The notes below the pieces were generated by a model. The model was not told the DNA's origin and made no database searches. It saw nothing but the letters and a program-made list of their open reading frames with translations. Below are positions 1-5,400 of a stretch of 5,400 nucleotides of DNA, piece after piece; the first letter of the stretch is position 1; each line of letters begins with the position of its first letter. The translations under genes and the position numbers were made by a program. The DNA comes from Candidatus Zhuqueibacterota bacterium (lineage in GTDB: Bacteria > Zhuqueibacterota > Zhuqueibacteria > Residuimicrobiales > Krinioviventaceae): the NCBI GenBank assembly GCA_003854995.1, contig RQOI01000585.1, positions 1-5,400 on the forward strand. The letters run 5' to 3'.

Positions 1-182
1 ATCATCTGCCGCACGGCAAAGGCGCCTATCCGAAGACAGATGATATTCTCAGCCGGGCGATCAATTTGAGCGTGGGCGTCGTCGATGCCGGTCTGGGCGC
101 GGCGTTCGGCATCAACATCATGTCGACGGACGAAGAGATCGAACGGGTAGCGGATAAGTTTTGTCTTGTCTGCAACAGGTGA
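1..182 (+). CDS. DegT/DnrJ/EryC1/StrS-type PLP aminotransferase homologue, C-terminal end (5' part outside window)
   Basis: The reading frame is open from base 3 to the TGA at 180-182 and gives 59 residues, beginning HLPHGKGAYPKTDDILSRA. The pattern 'LPHG-x-GAYPKTDDILSRAINLSVGV' followed by 'STDEEIERVADKF' is the usual end of the DegT/DnrJ/EryC1/StrS family. In that family a Pro/Tyr-rich turn and a 'sRainl' strand lead to a last helix that begins 'lt/s-x-eEIe'. Members are fold-type I PLP enzymes that transaminate keto-sugars; some relatives are dehydratases or of unassigned function. The PLP lysine and the rest of the active site lie upstream of the window, so the exact reaction cannot be read. 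The last residues (FCLVCNR) are weakly family-like and the protein simply ends there. A Gfo/Idh oxidoreductase 2.9 kb downstream is a common partner of this family. Family confidence is good; substrate unknown. Confidence 0.75.
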   Translation, partial: HLPHGKGAYPKTDDILSRAINLSVGVVDAGLGAAFGINIMSTDEEIERVADKFCLVCNR

Positions 183-274
183 TGTTTGTTTTTTTTATTC
201 TATTGCAGGCGAAAATTTTGTATGTTTAGAAAAATTCTCGTCAAGCTGAATAATTCATTATCGCTGAGTGAATA

Positions 275-2917
275 GTGGCTAGCCTGATCAACAGCACCAT
301 TTCCCACTTTCGCGTCCTCGAACAGATCGGCGAGGGCGGCATGGGGTCTGTTTACAAAGCCATGGACCTCCGTCTACAGCGCGCGGTGGCGCTAAAATTC
401 CTCTCCCCCGCCCTTGTTGAAAATAAAAAAGCTCTGTTACGTTTCCAGCTCGAAGCCGTCGCTGCATCAGCGATCAACCATCCCAACATCTGCACCATCT
501 ATGATGTGGAGACCGTACCGCCGCATCATTTCATCGTCATGGAATATGTGAACGGCTCCACCCTGCGGGCGATTTTGGGACAACAGGGACGCTTGTCAGA
601 GTGGGATGTGGCGTGGCTGCTGGAGCAAATCTGTCCGCCGCTCGCCCTGGCGCACGAAGCCGGCATCGTGCATCGCGATATCAAACCGGACAACATCATG
701 GTCGTCCCCGATCCGCCGCACGTCAAAATAACCGATTTTGGCCTGGCCAAACTGGCGGCTGAAACGGCGGAAGTGACGACGGCAGCCACGCAAGGTTTCT
801 GTGAGGCGGAGGAATCCCGGCCAGCACTTTTTTCCGCCGATGCGATGATCACCAGCCTGTCGGGACTCATGGGCACTGCCTGTTACATGTCGCCGGAACA
901 GGTGAAGAAAGAACCGGTTGATTTTCGTTCCGATATTTTTTCGATCGGCGCTATGCTTTTTGAGCTGCTGACCGGCGCCAAATTGTTCGACGGCGCCACG
1001 CAGATTAAAGTGCTCGAAAGCATCGCCACGTTCAATGACATAAAGCCGGCAGCTCTCAAAGCCGGCATTCCGCACGACTGGCTGCCGATCCTGACCGCAT
1101 GCCTGCAAAACGATCCCGAGCAACGCTATCAATCCGTCAATACGCTGCTTTTCGACGTGAGCCGCTTGAAAAAACGCTTGCGGCCAATACGCTCTCTATT
1201 CAGCGGAACAAAAGACAGTCCGGTCACCAGCAGAAAGAAAAGCACAACTCAGATTCTCAAATGGCTTGCTTTGCCCCTCCTGGCCGCTCTCATCTTGATT
1301 TTCTCAGTTTTCGGCCGTCGCTGGCTGGCCGATTTGACCTCGAAACCGGATGCGGCCAGTGTGGAGATGGCTTCCATTGAGGTGACGACCACATCGGCGC
1401 AGGCATATCACTATTTTCTGCAAGGTCGACAATCCTGGTGGCGTTACGATGATGCCGGAGCAATTCGATACCTGCAAATGGCCGTTGAGGCGGACAGCAC
1501 CTTTGCCTATGCCCTTTGTCTTCTCGGCGTGCTGTACTATTGGCACGATCGCAGTGCAGAAGGGCACAACTGCATCCAAATTGCGGCACAACAGCTCGCT
1601 CGATTGACGGATTGGGAAAAGCTGCTCGTGCAAGGATTTCTCGCCTATGACAAGGATGATAATCACAGCATGTTGCGGTTTTTTGACGAACTGGTTGTGC
1701 GCTATCCCGATAAGATTGATGGCTATCTCGGGGCTACCCTTGCCTGCGAAATATTGAATGATTATGACAAAGCCATCTATTATTTGCGTCAAGTCATTGA
1801 AATAGACTCTTCACACATCGCCGCACATGCCAACATGGCCAACCAGTACGAATGGAAAGGTGATCTCGTCAGCGCCCTGAGCTATGCGCAAAAGTACCTG
1901 CAGCTCATTCTCGACAGCAATGATGTGGCGGGCGTCGCCACCGCCTATGAACTGGTCGGGACCTACCACCATTTTCTCGGCGACGCGGCTATATCTATTC
2001 CGTATCTGCAAAAATCGCTTGACATAGATCCCGTCAGCCGGGAGGCGGCGCAAATGTTGGCTGAGGTCTATGCCCTGGACGGCCGATTGGATGCCGCGGA
2101 GAATGTGCTGAAAGCAGCGTTAGCTATTCCGATAAAAAGTGTGGAGCGGTCCGACCTTTACTCCATCTATGGTCGACTTGCCGCCTTTGGCGGACGTTTT
2201 GTCGATGCGCTGTCGCACATTGAGAAGAAAAAAACGCTCGCAACTGAAGAGAACAAACTAGAAATTTATAAGGAGGTTTATTCGGGCCACGCAACGATTT
2301 ACGGTGAATTACAGCAACATCAAATGATTCGCCATGAATTAAACAGCTTGATTTCAATTTTTAATCTTACGGAAGATGATTTGGCAAAATGGTCTAGTTA
2401 TTTTATGATCCAGTTTCAATGCGCGTTACAGCAAAAAGATTTCTCGTTGTGCCAAAGATGGCTGGAGGAGGGCAACCAGGTATGTGCAAAAAGCTGGCTT
2501 GTTTCAGCCAGCGCCAAACTCGCCAGGGAGCAGGGCGATCTGGCGACGGCGGAGAAATTGTATTTATCAAAAGTTGAAAAAACCACCCATCCATTTTGGG
2601 GTGAAAACATCAGAGACAATTATGGCCTCGCGCGGCTAAAATTAATGGTTGGCGATTTTTCAGCAGCAGAAAAATATTGCGAATCCGCGTTGGCTACCCG
2701 TCACATTCTTATTTATTTGGAAAGAACAATCTACTACATGCGCACGATCGCGTTATTGGCGGAGATTTACGAAGCATCCGGGAATACTGAAAAAGCGCTA
2801 GCGCAATGCGACCGTTTTCTGCTCTACTGGCAACATGCTGATCCCGGCACGCCGCTACTCCTAGAGGTGCAGGAGCGTAAAGAGAGGCTTTTGCGAAAAC
2901 AGATCGCCGGCAGCTAG
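275..2917 (+). CDS. Membrane-anchored eukaryotic-like Ser/Thr protein kinase with C-terminal TPR domain
   Basis: This 880-residue protein has an N-terminal Hanks-type kinase domain (about residues 10-300). Visible motifs are the glycine loop GEGGMGSV (19-26), ATP-binding Lys41 in VALKF, likely helix-C Glu60, catalytic HRDIKPDN (133-140, Asp135), the metal-binding DFG (154-156), SPE in place of APE (206-208), Asp220 in the helix-F motif and Arg284 near the domain end. All catalytic residues are present, so it should be active. The DFG-to-SPE distance is 54 residues, about twice the usual bacterial length. A basic linker leads to one hydrophobic segment (about 327-347) ending in RR. Residues about 370-860 are helical TPR-like repeats, clearest at about 484-620 and 745-850. 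By family analogy the kinase is cytoplasmic and the TPR half is probably outside the membrane as a sensor or scaffold. The start is GTG: an in-frame TGA lies at 269-271, and the first ATG falls inside the glycine loop. The ribosome site is weak. The substrate cannot be inferred. Confidence 0.93.
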   Translation: MASLINSTISHFRVLEQIGEGGMGSVYKAMDLRLQRAVALKFLSPALVENKKALLRFQLEAVAASAINHPNICTIYDVETVPPHHFIVMEYVNGSTLRAILGQQGRLSEWDVAWLLEQICPPLALAHEAGIVHRDIKPDNIMVVPDPPHVKITDFGLAKLAAETAEVTTAATQGFCEAEESRPALFSADAMITSLSGLMGTACYMSPEQVKKEPVDFRSDIFSIGAMLFELLTGAKLFDGATQIKVLESIATFNDIKPAALKAGIPHDWLPILTACLQNDPEQRYQSVNTLLFDVSRLKKRLRPIRSLFSGTKDSPVTSRKKSTTQILKWLALPLLAALILIFSVFGRRWLADLTSKPDAASVEMASIEVTTTSAQAYHYFLQGRQSWWRYDDAGAIRYLQMAVEADSTFAYALCLLGVLYYWHDRSAEGHNCIQIAAQQLARLTDWEKLLVQGFLAYDKDDNHSMLRFFDELVVRYPDKIDGYLGATLACEILNDYDKAIYYLRQVIEIDSSHIAAHANMANQYEWKGDLVSALSYAQKYLQLILDSNDVAGVATAYELVGTYHHFLGDAAISIPYLQKSLDIDPVSREAAQMLAEVYALDGRLDAAENVLKAALAIPIKSVERSDLYSIYGRLAAFGGRFVDALSHIEKKKTLATEENKLEIYKEVYSGHATIYGELQQHQMIRHELNSLISIFNLTEDDLAKWSSYFMIQFQCALQQKDFSLCQRWLEEGNQVCAKSWLVSASAKLAREQGDLATAEKLYLSKVEKTTHPFWGENIRDNYGLARLKLMVGDFSAAEKYCESALATRHILIYLERTIYYMRTIALLAEIYEASGNTEKALAQCDRFLLYWQHADPGTPLLLEVQERKERLLRKQIAGS

Positions 2918-2970
2918 GCAGCAGCTGTCGCTAAAAAGGAATATTATTCATGACTTTTATTTAGACATAG

Positions 2971-3032
2971 ACAGAGCGATCAGCTCAATGGCTAAAAGCT
3001 GATAGCTGACAGCTGAAAGCTGACAGCTCTGT
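2971..3032. repeat. Heptad tandem repeat inside an imperfect inverted repeat (hairpin-forming intergenic element)
   Basis: Four consecutive 7-bp units run from 2997 to 3024: AGCTGAT, AGCTGAC, AGCTGAA, AGCTGAC, then a partial AGCT. Degenerate copies precede them from about 2982. The block is framed by arms that pair over 15 positions with 13 matches: ACAGAGC (2971-2977) with GCTCTGT (3026-3032), a 2-bp mismatch, then TCAGCT (2980-2985) with AGCTGA (3018-3023). A 32-base loop remains, in which GCTA (2991-2994) can pair with TAGC (3003-3006). There is no T-run after the element, so a standard intrinsic terminator is not supported. It may be a dispersed repeat of the REP/STRR kind, a mobile miniature element, or an mRNA-stabilising hairpin between the kinase and oxidoreductase genes. 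The repeat itself is plain in the sequence; its role is unknown. Confidence 0.7.
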
Positions 3033-3061
3033 TCAGAATTAGATTAGATAACATAAGCAGC

Positions 3062-3068
3062 AAAGGAG
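3062..3068 (+). promoter_or_regulatory. Shine-Dalgarno of the oxidoreductase gene
   Basis: AAAGGAG lies 6 bases upstream of the ATG at 3075. It is the strongest ribosome site in the window and fixes the oxidoreductase start. No convincing promoter pair was found between 2918 and 3061: a CTGACA at 3020-3025 has no well-spaced -10 partner. Confidence 0.8.
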
Positions 3069-3074
3069 CCCAGC

Positions 3075-4241
3075 ATGTACGATAAAAAAACATCCTCGCA
3101 GCATGAAAAACCGACCATCCGCGTCGGTCTCATCGGCCATCAGTTCATGGGACTGGCGCACTCAAACGCCTATCGCAACGCCGGCATCTGGTACGACCTG
3201 CCGTGCACCATCGACATGACCGCCGTGTGCGCCAAAGACACGCCGGAAAATTTGCAGACCTTTGCCGATAAATTCGGCTGGCGCAGCATCGAGACCGATT
3301 ATCAAAAGCTCTGCGCCCGTCCGGATATCGATCTCGTCAGCGTGGCGACGCCGGGATTCCTGCACAAACCCATGGTGCTGGAGGCGGCGAAAAATCGCAA
3401 GCACGTCCTGTGCGAAAAACCGCTCGCCAACACGCTGGCGGATGCTGTTGAAATGGCCGAGGCGGCCGAGCGCGCGGGCGTCCGTCATTGCTGCGGCTAT
3501 TCCTATCGCTCCACTCCGTCGCAGGCGCTCGCCAGACAGCTCGTCGATGAGGGCAGGATCGGCCGCATCTATCACGTGCATGCGCGCTATGCGCAGGATT
3601 GGATCGTTGATCCCAATTTCGCCATGGTGTGGCGATTCGATAAAAAGCTGGCCGGCTCCGGCTCGCTCGGCGATATCTGCGCCCATTCGATCGACGCGAC
3701 GCGCTTTATCACCGGATTAGAGTTCGTAGAGATCGTCGGCCATCTGCAGACCATGGTGCCGGAACGACCGCTCAAAGCGAACGAACCAAAGGGCGAGAAA
3801 GGCCAGGTCACAGTCGATGATGTGGCACAATTCCTCTGCACTTTTGATAATGGCGCCACCGGCTGTTTTGAGGCAACCCGTCTGGCAACGGGGCGCAAGA
3901 ACAATAATTGCATAGAAATCAATGGCGAAAAAGGATCCCTCTATTGGGATTTTGAAGATCAAAATTATCTCTACTTTTACGATCGCACCGCACCGGCGCA
4001 CCAGCAGGGCTTTGCCCGGATCAATGCGACGGAAAACGTGCACCCCTACAGCGGCGGACCATGGCCGGTCGGCCACGGCATCGGTTACGCCGACTGCTTT
4101 GTCATCGAGGTGGTCAATTTCCTGACCGCCATCGTAGAAAAAAAGGAGTATCATCCCGATTTTCACGACGGCGTCGCAGTGCAAAAGGTGCTCGATGCGG
4201 TGGAACGATCAGCGCAAAAGAAAATGTGGATTACTATCTGA
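3075..4241 (+). CDS. Gfo/Idh/MocA-family NAD(P)-dependent sugar oxidoreductase
   Basis: The 388-residue product has the usual length and order for the family. It opens with a Rossmann nucleotide-binding fold: GLIGHQFMGLAHSNAY at residues 18-33 is the glycine-rich turn. The motif CEKPLA (113-118) carries the conserved lysine. The C-terminal alpha/beta substrate domain follows, with GSLGDICAHSIDATRFITG (196-214) holding Asp200 and His204 at the positions of the catalytic D-x3-H. The tail 'PDFHDGVAVQKVLDAVERSA' (361-380) is the standard closing helix. Such enzymes oxidise or reduce a hydroxyl of a sugar, inositol or nucleotide-sugar in the cytoplasm. The segment QDWIVDP (174-180) followed by WRFDKKLAGSGSLGD resembles catabolic sugar dehydrogenases more than the WlbA biosynthetic type, but this is recalled similarity and not a search. 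The aminotransferase homologue upstream and the sulfatase downstream support a carbohydrate role. The gene appears intact with no signal peptide. Cofactor choice and substrate are unresolved. Confidence 0.93.
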   Translation: MYDKKTSSQHEKPTIRVGLIGHQFMGLAHSNAYRNAGIWYDLPCTIDMTAVCAKDTPENLQTFADKFGWRSIETDYQKLCARPDIDLVSVATPGFLHKPMVLEAAKNRKHVLCEKPLANTLADAVEMAEAAERAGVRHCCGYSYRSTPSQALARQLVDEGRIGRIYHVHARYAQDWIVDPNFAMVWRFDKKLAGSGSLGDICAHSIDATRFITGLEFVEIVGHLQTMVPERPLKANEPKGEKGQVTVDDVAQFLCTFDNGATGCFEATRLATGRKNNNCIEINGEKGSLYWDFEDQNYLYFYDRTAPAHQQGFARINATENVHPYSGGPWPVGHGIGYADCFVIEVVNFLTAIVEKKEYHPDFHDGVAVQKVLDAVERSAQKKMWITI

Positions 4242-4245
4242 ATAT

Positions 4246-4401
4246 TCATTCATTGGAGTCGGTTCAACGGTTATCCCGTCGTTCATGCGTCACCGTAGGG
4301 CATCAATTGGTGCGGAAATAATCAAAGAGTATATTGAAATTGCCATAGTCAGCGATGTGGAAAAAAGCATTTCCCATCGGTCCCGGTTTAAGAAGTTTTG
4401 A
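4246..4401 (+). pseudogene. Probable relic of a hexapeptide-repeat (left-handed beta-helix) acyltransferase, C-terminal part
   Basis: Read in the frame of base 4252, the DNA just past the oxidoreductase stop gives IGVGSTVIP (4252-4278), then ASIGA (4300-4314), then IIKEYIEIAIVSDVEKSI up to a TGA at 4399-4401. These match, in order and spacing, the end of hexapeptide acyltransferases of the form 'IGxGSTVIPGVxIG...axIGAGSVVtKDiPpyaIvvGnPAKvI'. Between the first two blocks this frame reads unlike the family, but the neighbouring frame (codons from 4289) reads VTVGH, the expected rung. That fits a pair of compensating small indels. The usual glycine/proline residues of the closing loop (GNPAK) are lost. 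There is no start codon or ribosome site for this piece, and the N-terminal catalytic portion is missing. Sugar acyltransferases of this fold often accompany DegT and Gfo/Idh genes, which supports the reading. The match is from memory of the family pattern, so confidence is moderate. Confidence 0.45.
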
Positions 4402-4515
4402 TCAATATTGACTAAAGGCTGCAGATAAATAGTCGTCAGACGAACAGGTCATACGCCGCTGTTGGATAACAGAAAATCAGGCCAGACTTACGGTACAAGC
4501 AATAGAAAAAAATGT
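4402..4515. other. Non-coding stretch without recognised features
   Basis: This completes the 340-bp gene-free gap together with the acyltransferase relic before it and the toxin-antitoxin promoter after it. The only structure seen is a short perfect stem, CTGTT-ggat-AACAG (4459-4472), not followed by a T-run on either strand. No RNA gene, attachment site or insertion-sequence end was recognised. It may be further decayed sequence from the lost gene or the junction left by insertion of the toxin-antitoxin module. Confidence 0.5.
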
Positions 4516-4543
4516 TTGCATCATAAATTAATTGAGCTATATT
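4516..4543 (+). promoter_or_regulatory. Candidate sigma-70-type promoter of the toxin-antitoxin operon
   Basis: TTGCAT (4516-4521) and TATATT (4538-4543) are separated by 16 bases and resemble -35 and -10 boxes. Transcription would start near 4550 and give a leader of about 30 bases before the antitoxin start. The surrounding sequence is AT-rich, which raises the chance of a fortuitous match, but spacing and position directly upstream of the operon are right. Confidence 0.5.
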
Positions 4544-4569
4544 AAGGTCAAAATAAAGATCATAATATA
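4538..4569. promoter_or_regulatory. Candidate autoregulatory operator of the toxin-antitoxin operon
   Basis: TATATTA (4538-4544) and TAATATA (4563-4569) form a perfect 7-bp inverted repeat with an 18-bp spacer. It covers the proposed -10 box and the leader just upstream of the Shine-Dalgarno. Phd/YefM antitoxins repress their own promoter by binding such repeats as dimers, so this is a reasonable operator. The arms consist only of A and T in an AT-rich stretch, so chance cannot be excluded. Confidence 0.3.
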
Positions 4570-4570
4570 T

Positions 4571-4576
4571 AGGGAG
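4571..4576 (+). promoter_or_regulatory. Shine-Dalgarno of the antitoxin gene
   Basis: AGGGAG ends 5 bases before the ATG at 4582 and supports that start. Confidence 0.7.
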
Positions 4577-4581
4577 TAATT

Positions 4582-4860
4582 ATGAAACCAATAAACATAG
4601 CTAATGACATCGTGCCTGTCGCTGAATTCAAAGTCCGGATTTCAAAGTATCTCAACAGCATCAAATCCACCGGTCGACCGATGATAATTACCCAAAATGG
4701 AAAACCAGCGGCTGTACTCCTCTCCCCTGATGATTTTGATGAACTTGTTTATCAAAAATCATTGATCGAGTCAATAAAGCGAGGCATTTCAGACATCGAA
4801 AAAGGAGACGTATTCACAACGGAAGAGCTAAAAGCCGAACTCGAAAGAAGAAGAGCATAA
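4582..4860 (+). CDS. Phd/YefM-family antitoxin of a type II toxin-antitoxin module
   Basis: The 92-residue protein has the length and layout of Phd/YefM antitoxins. Residues 11-55 form the N-terminal DNA-binding and dimerisation fold: VPVAEFKVRISKYLNSI, the basic turn STGRP, the strand MIITQNGKPAAVLLSPDDF and the helix DELVYQ. 'ITxNGKPxAVLLSxxDF' is the hallmark of the family. Residues 56-92 are a charged helical tail that would wrap and neutralise the toxin. The first residues (MKPINIANDI) extend a little upstream of the usual start of the fold. The gene stops 1 base before the toxin ATG, so the two are surely co-transcribed and probably translationally coupled. Repression of its own promoter, strengthened by the toxin, is expected from the family. 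The assignment is secure. Confidence 0.92.
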   Translation: MKPINIANDIVPVAEFKVRISKYLNSIKSTGRPMIITQNGKPAAVLLSPDDFDELVYQKSLIESIKRGISDIEKGDVFTTEELKAELERRRA

Positions 4861-4861
4861 A

Positions 4862-5161
4862 ATGCAAATCATTTGGACGCATGAAGCGTTGAATCGGTTG
4901 GCAGATATTGAAGAGTATATTTCTAAGGACAGTTCGGAAAGAGCAGCCAATTTCGTAAACTATCTGATCGATCGAGCAGAAACGTTGAAGGACCATCCAA
5001 AGATCGGACGAGTCGTCCCGGAAATGGCGAATAAAAATATTAGAGAATTAATCTTCAGAAAATATCGAATCATATATCAAGTATTTGAGAAAAGGATCGA
5101 GATAATAACAGTATTTGAAGGACATCGACTCCTACGCCTTGAAGAACTCGATATTAACTGA
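4862..5161 (+). CDS. ParE/RelE-superfamily toxin
   Basis: The 99-residue product fits the small RelE/ParE fold. It has the opening strand QIIWTHEAL, two helices (about 8-22 and 24-43), the signature HPKIGRVVPEM (45-55), then NIRELIFRKYRIIYQV (59-74) and the final strand and turn IITVFEGHRLLR (81-92). 'P-x-x-GRxVPE ... IREL ... YRIIYxV' is characteristic of ParE-like 'plasmid stabilisation' toxins. Superfamily members either inhibit DNA gyrase (ParE) or cut mRNA on the ribosome (RelE/YoeB). The sequence does not settle which: there is no C-terminal tyrosine of the RelE/YoeB kind, which leans toward ParE. The partner is a Phd/YefM antitoxin 1 base upstream, a mixed pairing that is common in this superfamily. 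Translation probably uses the purine-rich stretch GAAAGAAGAAGAG (4843-4855) inside the antitoxin end. The reading frame is intact. Confidence 0.9.
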   Translation: MQIIWTHEALNRLADIEEYISKDSSERAANFVNYLIDRAETLKDHPKIGRVVPEMANKNIRELIFRKYRIIYQVFEKRIEIITVFEGHRLLRLEELDIN

Positions 5162-5183
5162 AAAGCTATTTGAACGATTTATC

Positions 5184-5190
5184 GGAAAAG
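5184..5190 (+). promoter_or_regulatory. Shine-Dalgarno of the sulfatase gene
   Basis: GGAAAAG ends 4 bases before the ATG at 5195. It is a modest but adequate site and supports this start, which places the twin-arginine motif at residues 3-4. Confidence 0.5.
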
Positions 5191-5194
5191 TATT

Positions 5195-5400
5195 ATGAAG
5201 AGACGGCAATTCCTGACAACAGCCGGAGCGGCTTCACTGGCTTGCTCAACATTGTCAACATTTTTCGCATGCTCAACAGCTCAAAAGCGCAAACCGAATA
5301 TCATCTTCATCCTCGCCGATGATCTCGGCTATGGTGATCTGAGCTGTTACGGTCAGACCAGGTTCCGCACACCGCATCTGGATAAAATGGCAGAAGAAGG
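5195..5400 (+). CDS. Exported arylsulfatase A-type sulfatase, N-terminal part (gene continues past window)
   Basis: The frame is open from ATG 5195 to the window end (68 full residues). Residues 1-30 form an export signal: KRRQFLTTAGAA is a twin-arginine (Tat) type start, followed by a small-residue stretch. Cys26 in STFFAC could be a lipoprotein attachment site, although the lipobox is atypical, and the Tat reading is also short of a proper h-region. Mature sequence begins near residue 31 and immediately shows PNIIFILADDLGYGDLSCYG (34-53), the first block of the alkaline-phosphatase/sulfatase superfamily. Asp42 and Asp43 bind the catalytic calcium. 'RTPHLDKMAEEG' is the next conserved block. 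The catalytic Cys/Ser-x-Pro-x-Arg site converted to formylglycine lies beyond the window, so activity cannot be confirmed. These enzymes remove sulfate esters from glycans or small molecules outside the cytoplasm. The gene starts 33 bases after the toxin stop, so it may be read through from the toxin-antitoxin promoter. Confidence 0.92.
   Translation, partial: MKRRQFLTTAGAASLACSTLSTFFACSTAQKRKPNIIFILADDLGYGDLSCYGQTRFRTPHLDKMAEE

Noticed and set aside
189..196. Run of eight T just after the aminotransferase stop, as an intrinsic terminator
   Set aside because: The only stem upstream is AACA-ggtga-TGTT (174-186), four weak pairs, and too weak to call a terminator.
183..274. Promoter for the kinase gene in the AT-rich 92-bp spacer
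   Set aside because: TTGCAG (203-208) and TATGTT (221-226) are only 12 bases apart, and no other pair has acceptable spacing.
596..1132. Long open frames on the minus strand under the kinase gene (and at 3162-3686 under the oxidoreductase)
   Set aside because: They lie wholly inside well-supported genes, have no family-like motifs, and arise from the GC-rich codon pattern of the + strand genes.
2269..2277. Perfect Shine-Dalgarno TAAGGAGGT inside the kinase gene
   Set aside because: It encodes Tyr-Lys-Glu-Val in frame and has no ATG, GTG or TTG at suitable distance; most likely chance codon use.
2997..3024. Heptad repeats as a small CRISPR array
   Set aside because: Units are 7 bp and directly adjacent with no spacers; no cas genes are in the window.
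4195..4401. A small intact gene overlapping the end of the oxidoreductase
   Set aside because: The start lies within the oxidoreductase without a ribosome site, and the recognisable part is only the tail of a larger family, so a relic is the better reading.
4398..4405. Perfect palindrome TTGATCAA as a regulatory or attachment site
   Set aside because: An 8-bp palindrome is expected by chance at this scale, and nothing repeats it nearby.
4459..4472. CTGTT-ggat-AACAG stem as a terminator
   Set aside because: Only five pairs, no T-run after it on the + strand and no suitable one on the - strand.

Overview
The window has about 50% G+C and reads almost entirely on the + strand. It looks like an uncultivated free-living bacterium of the FCB/PVC type (for example a KSB1/Calditrichota-like, Ignavibacteria-like, Planctomycetota or Acidobacteriota lineage). 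This placement is an inference from gene style: a eukaryotic-like Ser/Thr kinase fused through one membrane segment to a long TPR domain, a DegT/Gfo-Idh sugar gene pair, and an exported sulfatase. No ribosomal or marker gene is present to confirm it.

Layout: (1) 1-182, the last 59 residues of a DegT/DnrJ/EryC1/StrS-type PLP aminotransferase homologue. (2) 275-2917, an 880-residue membrane-anchored Hanks-type kinase with a TPR sensor/scaffold half. (3) 2918-3074, a spacer holding a 7-bp tandem repeat enclosed in a 15-bp imperfect inverted repeat. (4) 3075-4241, a complete Gfo/Idh/MocA oxidoreductase with a good Shine-Dalgarno. (5) 4242-4581, a 340-bp stretch without an intact gene. Its first half looks like the decayed C-terminal tail of a left-handed beta-helix (hexapeptide-repeat) acyltransferase, and its end carries the promoter and possible operator of the next module. 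(6) 4582-5161, a Phd/YefM antitoxin and ParE/RelE-like toxin pair separated by 1 bp. (7) 5195 to the window end, the start of a sulfatase with a twin-arginine-type signal sequence.

How they fit together: the aminotransferase homologue, oxidoreductase, acyltransferase relic and sulfatase all belong to families that work on sugars. The locus is therefore probably a carbohydrate-processing region (sugar modification or breakdown of sulfated glycans) into which a kinase gene and a toxin-antitoxin module have been placed. The toxin-antitoxin pair lies directly downstream of the acyltransferase relic, which suggests a site of past rearrangement. No intact new system is evident. The most unusual items are the acyltransferase relic, the heptad/inverted-repeat element and the kinase's long activation segment with an AT-rich 3' part.
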